Shown in pieces: positions 28,885 to 36,682 of a DNA stretch of 64,000 bases (the first letter of the stretch is position 1; each line of letters opens with the position of its first letter). This stretch comes from Pseudomonadota bacterium (lineage in GTDB: Bacteria; Desulfobacterota; Desulfovibrionia; Desulfovibrionales; Desulfomicrobiaceae). The translations under genes were made by a program, and so were the position numbers. The notes beneath the pieces are model-generated. The model was not told the DNA's origin. It searched no databases and was given only the letters and a program-made list of their open reading frames with translations. The DNA lies in assembly GCA_023393525.1 (NCBI GenBank), contig JAEWKZ010000022.1, positions 31,234-95,233 on the forward strand, read 5' to 3'.

Positions 28885-31800
28885 CTAGGCCAATTGTTCC
28901 AGGGCGGCGTCGATCACCGCCATCATCGGTCCGTCATGGAAGCCCTTGATCACTGTCGCGCTGTTGGGGCAGACCGCCGCGCAGGCGCCGCAGCCCTGAC
29001 AGAGCATCTCGTCCACCCGTATGAGCTCGTTTTCGAGGTCCACGGTGCGCGCCCCGTAAGGGCAGGCCGCCACGCAGGCCTGGCAGAGGGAGCACAATGA
29101 CGGTCTGACCGTGGCCACCAGGGTCTCCCGGGCCACCTTGCCCGCCGAGAGGATGCGCAGGGACTGCTGGGCCGCGGCCTTGGCCGAGGCCACGGTCTCG
29201 GCCATGCGCCGGGGCGAATGGGCCAGCCCGCACATGTAGACGCCCTGCTTCAGGAAATCCACGGGCCGCCACTTGCTGTCGGCCTCCTGGAAGAATCCGT
29301 TGCGGTCGGTCTTGACCCCGAAGATCTCCACCAGATCGTCCACGTCATTGGGCTCCACCCCGCTCGACAGGGACAGGATGTCGGCGTGCACCTCTATTTC
29401 CGCGCCCAGGATCGGATCCTGGGCCCTGATCACGGGCTTGCCCTCGACAAAGGTCACCTTGGGCGGATTCTCCGGATCGTAGCGGATGAAGATCACTCCG
29501 GCCTTGCGCGCCTGGGTATAGTAGCTCTCCAGAAAGCCCTGGGCCATGATGTCGCGGTAGAAGACATAGATGGGCAGCTCGGGCTTGCGCTCCTTCATGG
29601 TCAGCACGTTCTTGAGCATCTCCGGGCAGCAGATGCGGCTGCAGTAGTTGCGCTCCCCTTCCTTGCGGGACCGCCAGCACTGGATCATGGCCACCGCCCC
29701 GAGGCTGCCCACGTCGAGCGCGCCGGTGGCCAGCTTCTCCTCCAGGCCGAAGTGGGTCATCACGGTCCTGTGCACGCAGAAGCCGCTCTCATAGATCTTG
29801 GCCTCATGCCCGCCCGTGGCCAGGATGGTCACCCCGTGCTCCAGCGGGAAGATGCCGTTCTCGCCGCTGATGGCGGAACGGAAGCGTCCGGCGCTGCCAC
29901 GGGACAGGACCACGCGTGCGTCCTTGAAGACCTTGATGCGCGGGTGCTTCTCCACCTGGGCGATGAGGTCCTCCATGTATTTGCGCGGGTCCGTGCCATC
30001 GAGCTGGGTGTGCAGGCGCAGGGCCATGCCGCCGAGTTCCTCCTCGGCCTCCACCAGACAGACCCCGAAACCCTGGTCGGCGATGGCCATGGACGCGGTC
30101 AGGCCGGCCAGGCCGCCGCCCACCACCAGAGCCGAGCGCGACACGTCCATGAGCACGTCCGGCGGCGCGGGATCGACCCCCTGCAGCTTGGCCACGGCCA
30201 TGGACAGACCGGAGAATATCTCGCGGGCCACATCCACGGCGTCCTGCCCGTTGAAGGTCGGGGTGTGCACGTCGACCACATCCATGAGCGCCGGGTTGAG
30301 CCCCACGGTGCGGGCCATCTCTTTCAGGCGCGGGATGTAGGCGTAGGGCATGCAGGCCCCGATGAGGATACGGTTGGGCTTTTTCTGCTTGACTGTTTCC
30401 AGGATCTGCTTCCAGCCTGCCTCGGTGCAGGCCTGGAACACGGGCAGCACGGTGCCGACCGAGTGGACCCGGCCCACGGTGCGCGCCAGCTCTTCCAGAT
30501 TCACCGCCTGGCCCAGGGTCGGGCAGGAGGTGCACACGGCCACCAATGTGCGCACCGGCTCGCGGGAAACATCGGGATACTCCGGCTCGGGCGGCGCGGG
30601 GGCCGGCCCAAGCACGTCGTAGATCTTGATCATGCGCGCGGCGGCTTCGGACGCGGCTCCGGCCTGCATGACGGACTCGGAGATGTCCCGAGGCTCGCCG
30701 AAGGAACCGGCCGCGAACACGCCGACCCGGCTGGTCCGCTCGGGAGCGTAGGGCTGGGTCTTGCAAAAGCCCCACTCGTTGGTCTCGATGCCCACCGTGG
30801 CCGCGAACTGATCCATGCCCCTGGGGGGCCTTGCGCCCACGGCCAGGACGACCATGTCGAACTCTTCCGAACGGCGCGTGCCGTCGTCGCTCAAGGATTC
30901 AAGCACCACCCCGCCGCCCTCGGCGGCAGGCAGCACCGAGTGCGGCCGGTTGCGCACGAAATGCACGCCCTGCTCCACGGCCCGCAGGCGATAATCGTCC
31001 CAGCCTTTGCCGAAGGTGCGCATGTCCATGTAGAAAATGGTGGCGTCGACCGCCCCGTTTGTGACCTTCTTGGCCAGCATGGCCTCCTTCATGGAGAACA
31101 TGCAGCAGACCGAGGAACAGTAGTTGGCGTTCTTGCCCACGTCGCGCGAGCCCACGCACTGGATCCAGGCGATCCTTCGCACCGGCTTGTTGTCGCCCGG
31201 GCGTGTCAGTTTTCCGCCCGTAGGCCCGGTGCCGCTCAACAGGCGCTCAAATTCCACGGCGGTGAGCACGGCCGGGTGGCCGTACCCCCAGATGTCGCGC
31301 CCGCCATTCGGGTCCATGTCCGGATGGTAGCAGTCAAAGCCCCCGGCCAGGATCACCGCGCTGACCTGCAGTTCCTCCGTGGTGTCGGACATGATGCGCA
31401 TGTAGTGCTTGTCCAGCCAGGGCACGAATTTCTTGGACGAAAGCGGCTTCATGAACCGGTCCCGCGCTCCGCGCCGGATCAGATCGGCGGCGGCCTCCTC
31501 TTCTCCGGCGGCGGTCAGGACGGCCACGGGCATGCCGGGGCAGAGTTCCTTGGCGCGGGCCATGACGCGCTGGGCGTCCACGCCCTGCAGGTTGAGCCCG
31601 ACCAGCACGAAATTGATCCGCGCGTCGGACTCGAGCAGATCCAGGGCCTCCTGGCCGCTCGATGCCTCGAAGACCGGAAAATGCAGGTGTTCAAGGCTTT
31701 CCCGCACCGTCAGGCGGGTCTGTTCGTCCTCGTCCGCGACCAGGATGCCGAACCCCGCCCGCTCCTCGAACTTGAGATCGATGGCCCCGGTCGGACAGGC

Positions 31801-32316
31801 CTCGTGGCATTTCCAGCAGCGGATGCAGTTGTCCAGATCCAGCACATAATGGTTGGGGATGGCGTGGGGCACGGGCAGATACACCGCCGAACGCTGTGTC
31901 AGCCCGGCGTTGAATTCGCTCGGGACCTTGACCGGACAGACCTCGGAGCACTTGCCGCAACTGACGCACTTGTGCGGATCGACCAGCGGGGAGCGGCGGT
32001 TCAGGCTGACGAAGAACTTGCCGGGCTCGCCCTCCAGGGAGGCCAGCTCCGTGGAGAGCATCAGGTCTATGTTTTCATGGAACATGCCCTTGCGCAGGCA
32101 AAACTGGCTGGACGCATCCCGGCTCATGAGCGGAAGCATGCGGCACATGCCGCAGTGATCCGAGGGAAACTGGTAATCCAGCTGGCTCAGGATGCCGCCA
32201 TGACTGGGGCGTTTGTCGATCAGGGCCACCTTGTGTCCGGTCACGGCCAGGTCAAGAGCCGCCCGGATTCCGGCGATGCCCGCGCCCACCACCAACGCGC
32301 CGTATTGTTTCCTCAT
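28885..32316 (-). CDS. Double HdrA flavoprotein with an inserted degenerate receiver domain
   Basis: 1143 residues, about twice a normal short HdrA. Module 1 has FAD motif VVGAGIAG (9-16) and ferredoxin clusters C117/120/123/127 and C164/167/170/174. Residues about 189-308 are a response-regulator receiver fold (ILVADEDEQTR, VLVGLNLQG, Lys290 in MKPLSS). The phospho-acceptor position is Gly240 where Asp is expected. Module 1 resumes at about 315 (AVILAGGFDCY). Module 2 has FAD motif VVGGGLAG (731-738) and C-terminal ferredoxins at 1075-1085 and 1106-1116. HdrA normally bifurcates electrons at FAD. The fusion suggests two flavin sites plus a regulatory or docking domain. Confidence 0.88.
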   Translation of the reverse strand: MRKQYGALVVGAGIAGIRAALDLAVTGHKVALIDKRPSHGGILSQLDYQFPSDHCGMCRMLPLMSRDASSQFCLRKGMFHENIDLMLSTELASLEGEPGKFFVSLNRRSPLVDPHKCVSCGKCSEVCPVKVPSEFNAGLTQRSAVYLPVPHAIPNHYVLDLDNCIRCWKCHEACPTGAIDLKFEERAGFGILVADEDEQTRLTVRESLEHLHFPVFEASSGQEALDLLESDARINFVLVGLNLQGVDAQRVMARAKELCPGMPVAVLTAAGEEEAAADLIRRGARDRFMKPLSSKKFVPWLDKHYMRIMSDTTEELQVSAVILAGGFDCYHPDMDPNGGRDIWGYGHPAVLTAVEFERLLSGTGPTGGKLTRPGDNKPVRRIAWIQCVGSRDVGKNANYCSSVCCMFSMKEAMLAKKVTNGAVDATIFYMDMRTFGKGWDDYRLRAVEQGVHFVRNRPHSVLPAAEGGGVVLESLSDDGTRRSEEFDMVVLAVGARPPRGMDQFAATVGIETNEWGFCKTQPYAPERTSRVGVFAAGSFGEPRDISESVMQAGAASEAAARMIKIYDVLGPAPAPPEPEYPDVSREPVRTLVAVCTSCPTLGQAVNLEELARTVGRVHSVGTVLPVFQACTEAGWKQILETVKQKKPNRILIGACMPYAYIPRLKEMARTVGLNPALMDVVDVHTPTFNGQDAVDVAREIFSGLSMAVAKLQGVDPAPPDVLMDVSRSALVVGGGLAGLTASMAIADQGFGVCLVEAEEELGGMALRLHTQLDGTDPRKYMEDLIAQVEKHPRIKVFKDARVVLSRGSAGRFRSAISGENGIFPLEHGVTILATGGHEAKIYESGFCVHRTVMTHFGLEEKLATGALDVGSLGAVAMIQCWRSRKEGERNYCSRICCPEMLKNVLTMKERKPELPIYVFYRDIMAQGFLESYYTQARKAGVIFIRYDPENPPKVTFVEGKPVIRAQDPILGAEIEVHADILSLSSGVEPNDVDDLVEIFGVKTDRNGFFQEADSKWRPVDFLKQGVYMCGLAHSPRRMAETVASAKAAAQQSLRILSAGKVARETLVATVRPSLCSLCQACVAACPYGARTVDLENELIRVDEMLCQGCGACAAVCPNSATVIKGFHDGPMMAVIDAALEQLA

Positions 32317-32332
32317 TGCCTCCTCCTCGGAT

Positions 32333-33475
32333 TCACGCCAGGTGCGAAACCGTATCCTGATATTCGTCCTCCCTGAACACCGTCAGGGGCGGGGCCTGGT
32401 CCAGACTCAGGCCAGGCTCGTACTCGAAACTCTTCTGGGTGCGGGCGGCCACGGTGCGGAAAAGCTCCACGACCTCCACCCCGTTGGGGCAGGCGTTGGA
32501 GCACTGGCCGCAGCCGACGCAGGCCGTGCTCATGTGCGCCATGCGCGTCAGGTGGTAGAAGACCGTGTCCGTGGGCAGCTTGAGGCTGCCCTTGCGCTTG
32601 GCCCAGTCCAGGTATTGCCAGGGCTTGTGCTCGAAGACGTCGGTGTTGAAGACGCACTCCTTGCAGTAGCAGACCGGGCAGGCCACCCGGCAGTTGTAGC
32701 AGTTCACGCAGGAGCCCAGATACTGGGCCAGCTTTTCCAGGGTCGAGGTCCGCTTTGTCACATCCGTGAACATGGCGTCGCGCGCGGCCTCGCGTTCAGC
32801 GACCAGGGCGGCGACAGCGGCTTCGCGCTTTCCGTCCTGTTCCTGCGCCGGCAGCCCCATGGCTCCGAGCAGGGCCTCGCCGCGAGGGCTGGCGGCCATG
32901 ACCTGGATGCCTGTGGAAACATCGCCCCCGAAAAGGCCGACGACCATGTCCGTGCCTTGCGGCGTGGGATGCTCGCAGACCCGGCAGGCCCCGGCCAGAT
33001 CCACAGCGGCGGGTTTGCGCCCCTCGAACAGGGCCTTGTGGAAATCGGCGCTGGCGGCCATGGGCTCGCGCCCGCCCAGAAAATCGCGGTAATGCATGTT
33101 GTCGTAGGCGCCCGGACAATCCATCCCGATGAGGATGACCTCTTCCAGGGAGCCCTGGTTGAGCTTGACCAGTTCCACGAAGGCCCGGATCTCGCAGGGG
33201 CGCATGACCACGGCGAAACGCTCGCCCGCCGAGCCCTTGCTCAGGCGCGAGACGAGCCGGGCGCTGTTCATGGGATAGGCCGGGGCCAGCGGATCGGCCC
33301 GGTCCAGCTGCGCCGGATCGGTGACCAGGGTCGGCATGGGCATGCCGCCGCCGAAAAGGTGCACGGGGACCATGATCCCGGACAGGGACTCGTCCGCCAG
33401 CAATTTCCTGAAAAAATCCTGCAAGGCCGGCACCGGGCCGTTATCGCCGACTTCAATCCGTACAGTGGTGGCCAT
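32333..33475 (-). CDS. FrhB/FdhB-like iron-sulfur flavoprotein subunit
   Basis: 380 residues. The first 230 residues resemble the coenzyme F420 hydrogenase/formate dehydrogenase beta-subunit fold (VVMRPCEIRAFVELVKLNQG, IGMDCPGAYDN). The C-terminal part holds a Cys-rich cluster (SCVNCYNCRVACPVCYCKEC) and a ferredoxin motif CVGCGQCSNACPNG. Such subunits couple an NAD(P)H, F420 or formate-dehydrogenase module to Hdr complexes. It lies between mvhD and the double HdrA with 16-20-bp gaps, so it is probably the electron-input subunit. The donor is not known. Confidence 0.78.
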   Translation of the reverse strand: MATTVRIEVGDNGPVPALQDFFRKLLADESLSGIMVPVHLFGGGMPMPTLVTDPAQLDRADPLAPAYPMNSARLVSRLSKGSAGERFAVVMRPCEIRAFVELVKLNQGSLEEVILIGMDCPGAYDNMHYRDFLGGREPMAASADFHKALFEGRKPAAVDLAGACRVCEHPTPQGTDMVVGLFGGDVSTGIQVMAASPRGEALLGAMGLPAQEQDGKREAAVAALVAEREAARDAMFTDVTKRTSTLEKLAQYLGSCVNCYNCRVACPVCYCKECVFNTDVFEHKPWQYLDWAKRKGSLKLPTDTVFYHLTRMAHMSTACVGCGQCSNACPNGVEVVELFRTVAARTQKSFEYEPGLSLDQAPPLTVFREDEYQDTVSHLA

Positions 33476-33495
33476 GATTGTTCCTCCCCGTCCGC

Positions 33496-33921
33496 TTAGA
33501 GGGCTGCCATGCCGCGCACGTCCAGCGGCCCGAGCTCCCGTATTTCATTGATGAAGTTGTTGACCGTGGCCGCGAACTCGTTGCCCTCGCTGGCTCCGAC
33601 CCAGGTCAGGCAGAGCCGCCGCTTGTCGATGCCGAACTGCGGCAGGATCTCGTTCAAGAGCTTGACCCGCCGCCGGGCCTTGTAGTTGCCGTTTATGTAG
33701 TGGCAGTCGCCGGGGTGGCAGCCGCTGACCAGCACCCCGTCGGCCCCGGACAAGAGGGCCTTGATGACATACTTGGGATCGACCATGCCCGTGCACATCA
33801 TGCGCACCAGGCGCACGTTGGGCTGCTGCACCATGCGCGAGGTCCCGGCCAGATCGGCGGCGGTGTAGGTGCACCAGTTGCAGACAAATGCCAGAATGGC
33901 GGGTTCAAATTCCTGGTTCAT
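33496..33921 (-). CDS. mvhD: MvhD-type [2Fe-2S] electron-transfer subunit
   Basis: 141 residues, the usual MvhD/FlxD length. The conserved cysteines are C14 and C17 (FVCNWCTYTAAD), C43 (MMCTGMVDP), and C68 and C73 (SGCHPGDCHY). The protein links a hydrogenase, formate dehydrogenase or other donor to HdrA. ATG 33921 is chosen over the longer frame because GAGGAGGATCGC precedes it, and it starts 10 bp after the HdrA stop. Confidence 0.93.
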   Translation of the reverse strand: MNQEFEPAILAFVCNWCTYTAADLAGTSRMVQQPNVRLVRMMCTGMVDPKYVIKALLSGADGVLVSGCHPGDCHYINGNYKARRRVKLLNEILPQFGIDKRRLCLTWVGASEGNEFAATVNNFINEIRELGPLDVRGMAAL

Positions 33922-33931
33922 GCGATCCTCC

Positions 33932-35941
33932 TCACGCCCCTGCTCGGTTCGCGGTTTCGTGGATGTCTCCAATCAGGGCCATCATGTCCGGTTTGCGGTC
34001 CAGCAGACCGTCTATCTCGTTGAAGACCTGCACCTGGCGGAAATGCTTGATCTGGGCCGCGCCGCTGGGGCAATGCCCGGCGCAGCTGCCGCAGCCCTTG
34101 CACATGGCCTCGTTGATGACCGCGATGTGGCGGCGCTCGTCGAACTCGATGGCCGAGTACGGGCACAGCCCGATGCACATCTTGCAGCCGACGCAGATGT
34201 CGGGGTTGATCCAGGAGGTCGTGGGGGAGATCGACACCACTCCGCGCGCGGCCAGCGCCAAAGCCTGGGCCGCGCCGCCGGCGGCATGAGCCACGGCGTC
34301 GGGGATGTCCTTGGGTCCCTGGCAGGTTCCGGCCAGATAAATGCCGTCCGAGGCCGTGGACACGGGACCCAGCTTGGGATGCTCTTCCAGGAAGAATCCG
34401 TCCCGGCCCTGGGACACGCCGAAGATGCGGGCCACTTCCGTGGTGTCGGGACGGGCCTCCATGGCCGTGCACAGGACGACCATGTCCACGGGCACGCGCA
34501 GCCTCGCGCCGAGCAGGGTATCCTCGCCCACCACGACCAGCTTGCCGTTTTCCTGCACGACTTCGGAAGGTCTGCCACGCACGAAGGTCACCCCTTCGTC
34601 CTGAACGCGGCGGTAGAATTCCTCGTACCCTTTGCCGAAACAACGCATGTCGATGTAGAAATTATAGACTTGCGCCCCGTGCCCGACCTTGTCTTTTATC
34701 AGGTGGTCGTATTTCAGGGCGTACATGCAGCAGGTGCGGGAGCAGTATTCGTGATAATTCGCGTCGCGGCTGCCCACGCAGTGAATGATGGCCACGCTCT
34801 CCGGGGCCTGGCCGTTCTTCATCAGGATCTTGCCGCCGGTGGGGCCCACGGCGTTGTTCAGGCGCTCGAACTGCAGGGCGGTGTAGACCTCCGGATACCG
34901 GCCGAAGCCGTATTCGGTCATGGGCGTGGGATCCATGGTGTCGTATCCCGTGGCCAGGATCACGCTGCCCACCTGATAGACCTCCTTGCGGTCCTGCTGG
35001 GTGAAATCGATGGCTCCGGTGGGACAGGTCTTCTGGCAGATGCCGCACTTGCCCTTGGTGAGCATCTTGCAGTGCCCGGCGTCGATGACCGGGGTGCTGG
35101 GCACGGCCTGTGGGGAGTTGCGGTAGATGGCCCGGCGCATGCCAAGGCCTTCCTCGAATTCGCTGACCACCTTGGTCGGACATTTTTCCAGGCACGCCCC
35201 GCAGCCGGTGCAGATGTCCTCACGCACGTAACGCGCCTTGCGCCGCACCGTGACCGTGTAGTTGCCGACAAAGCCCGTGACCTCCTCGACCTCGCTCCAG
35301 GTCAAGAGGTCGATGTTCGGCTCCTGGGCCACGGCCACCATTTTGGGGGTGGAGATGCAGGCCGCGCAGTCCAGGGTGGGAAAGGTCTTGTCGAACTGCG
35401 CCATGTGCCCGCCGATGGACGGAGACTTCTCGACCAGGATGACGCGGTGCCCGGAACGGGCGACGTCAAGGGCGGCCTGGATGCCGGCGATGCCCGCGCC
35501 CACGACCATGACGTCGGGCACCACGGCCACTTCGCGGGAATGCAGTTCCTGATGCCTGCGCACCCTGAGCACCGCGGCCTCGACGATGTGCTTGGCCTTG
35601 GCCGTTGCCTCGCCCTTGTCCGCGGTCACCCAGGAGCAGTGTTCGCGGATGCAGCAATGCTGCATGAGGTACGGATTGAGCCCGGCCCTGGCGCAGGCCT
35701 TCTGAAATGTCTTTTCATGCAGGCGCGGCGAGCAGGAGGCCACCACCACGCGGTCCAGTCCGTGCTCGTTTATGTCCCGGATGATCATGTCCTGCCCGGG
35801 GTCCGAACACATGAACTGGTAGTCGCGCGCAATGGCGACGTTCTTGAGCCTGCGGGCAAAAGCGGCCACCTCCGGACAATCGACCTTGCCCGCGATGTTC
35901 GAGCCGCAATGACAGACATACACCCCGATCCTTCTGGCCAT
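33932..35941 (-). CDS. hdrA: HdrA-like flavoprotein (first gene of the operon)
   Basis: 669 residues, full-length HdrA. The N-terminal domain starts RIGVYVCHCGSNIAGKVD. The FAD motif is VVGAGIAGIQAALD (147-160) followed by SIGGHMAQFDKTFPTLDCAAC. Ferredoxin clusters sit at C244/247/250/254, at KCGICQKTCP, and at the C-terminus (CVGCKMCIGLCP, CKGCGSCAGHCP). HdrA takes electrons from MvhD and splits them at FAD towards HdrBC and ferredoxin. The start is preceded by AAGGGGGATGAC. An IS-derived orfA ends only 22 bp upstream, so the operon promoter must lie within or beyond that remnant. Confidence 0.94.
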   Translation of the reverse strand: MARRIGVYVCHCGSNIAGKVDCPEVAAFARRLKNVAIARDYQFMCSDPGQDMIIRDINEHGLDRVVVASCSPRLHEKTFQKACARAGLNPYLMQHCCIREHCSWVTADKGEATAKAKHIVEAAVLRVRRHQELHSREVAVVPDVMVVGAGIAGIQAALDVARSGHRVILVEKSPSIGGHMAQFDKTFPTLDCAACISTPKMVAVAQEPNIDLLTWSEVEEVTGFVGNYTVTVRRKARYVREDICTGCGACLEKCPTKVVSEFEEGLGMRRAIYRNSPQAVPSTPVIDAGHCKMLTKGKCGICQKTCPTGAIDFTQQDRKEVYQVGSVILATGYDTMDPTPMTEYGFGRYPEVYTALQFERLNNAVGPTGGKILMKNGQAPESVAIIHCVGSRDANYHEYCSRTCCMYALKYDHLIKDKVGHGAQVYNFYIDMRCFGKGYEEFYRRVQDEGVTFVRGRPSEVVQENGKLVVVGEDTLLGARLRVPVDMVVLCTAMEARPDTTEVARIFGVSQGRDGFFLEEHPKLGPVSTASDGIYLAGTCQGPKDIPDAVAHAAGGAAQALALAARGVVSISPTTSWINPDICVGCKMCIGLCPYSAIEFDERRHIAVINEAMCKGCGSCAGHCPSGAAQIKHFRQVQVFNEIDGLLDRKPDMMALIGDIHETANRAGA

Positions 35942-35962
35942 GTCATCCCCCTTGTCCCATGA

Positions 35963-36232
35963 TCAGCGAAGACTTCCGCCCTTGTTGAGTTCCAAGGTCA
36001 ACTCGCCCACCAGACGCTTGAGCTTCTCGTTCTCGACCGCCAGGTCCGACTGGCTCGGCGCCCTGGGCTGCTCCTCGAAAATAAGGTGGCAATGCTCCAG
36101 AAAATGTCCTCGCCATTTATAGTACAGGCCCGGACGCAGCTCATGGTTTCGGCAGATCTCGTTCACGCACCCGCCCATGAGCCCTTCGAGCACGATACGC
36201 GCCTTGGTCCTTGCGTCCCATTTGCGTTTCAT
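35963..36232 (-). mobile_element. Orphan IS3-type transposase OrfA
   Basis: 89 residues from ATG 36232 (GGAGGGATTGAGG upstream). The start KRKWDARTKARIVLEGLMGG and the HTH EICRNHELRPGLYYKWRGHF, with the C-terminal leucine-rich ENEKLKRLVGELTLELNK, match OrfA of IS3-family elements. The OrfB integrase that should follow is absent: hdrA starts 22 bp past the stop. No terminal inverted repeats were recognised. It is a remnant, or a co-opted DNA-binding protein. Confidence 0.8.
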
Positions 36233-36682
36233 CCTCAATCCCTCCTCGCAGGGGCACCCCGGCATCAGGTCGTTGACCCTTTGCCTGGAAAGTCCACGAA
36301 TCCCCTTTCCATGCGCCGGCATCAAAGTTACATTTCATCCCATATTCATGATGTAAAAGAACTCCGCTCAAAAACTTTGTCACTCTCTCATGTTGTCCCT
36401 AAAAACACATTGCATGCCGAATGTTATATTCTCAACTAATCCGGATAAATGTGTGGATAAATTGATACGCTGCACGCTGAAGAACAGGTGAGAGACAAAC
36501 TCTGACTGTCTTGGGACAAAAGATGAATCTTGCTTGACGAGACAGCGGAACAGTGTAGGAGAGTGCCATGGTCTCGCAGATACCGACACGTGTCCTTGCG
36601 ACACCAGTACCTCTCACTTTTGCGGCACGCCAAAAGGCCAGGTTGCCGTCTTGCATGGCAAGACGGCACTCCAGGAGTTCCC
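36233..36682. other. Divergent intergenic region upstream of the Hdr operon and the sigma-54 activator
   Basis: 450 bp, with an AT-rich centre (36330-36500) unlike the flanking coding sequence. It should hold the promoters for both directions. A weak plus-strand candidate is TTGACG (36534-36539) with TAGGAG 16 bp on. I searched for the GG-N10-GC sigma-54 element towards the Hdr operon and found none convincing. The clear feature is the hairpin at 36645-36667. Confidence 0.4.
36645..36667 (+). promoter_or_regulatory. Perfect 10-bp dyad just before the activator's ribosome site
   Basis: GCCGTCTTGC-ATG-GCAAGACGGC is a perfect inverted repeat with a 3-base centre, ending 5 bp before the CAGGAG ribosome site of the sigma-54 regulator. 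It could be an operator (for example an autoregulatory site) or an RNA hairpin limiting translation. Confidence 0.55.

Noticed and set aside
29218..32376. 1052-residue open frame on the plus strand
   Set aside because: It is antisense to the double HdrA gene and exists because GC-rich codons leave the opposite strand open. Its protein has no domain, is His/Gly/Ala-rich, and starts without a ribosome site.
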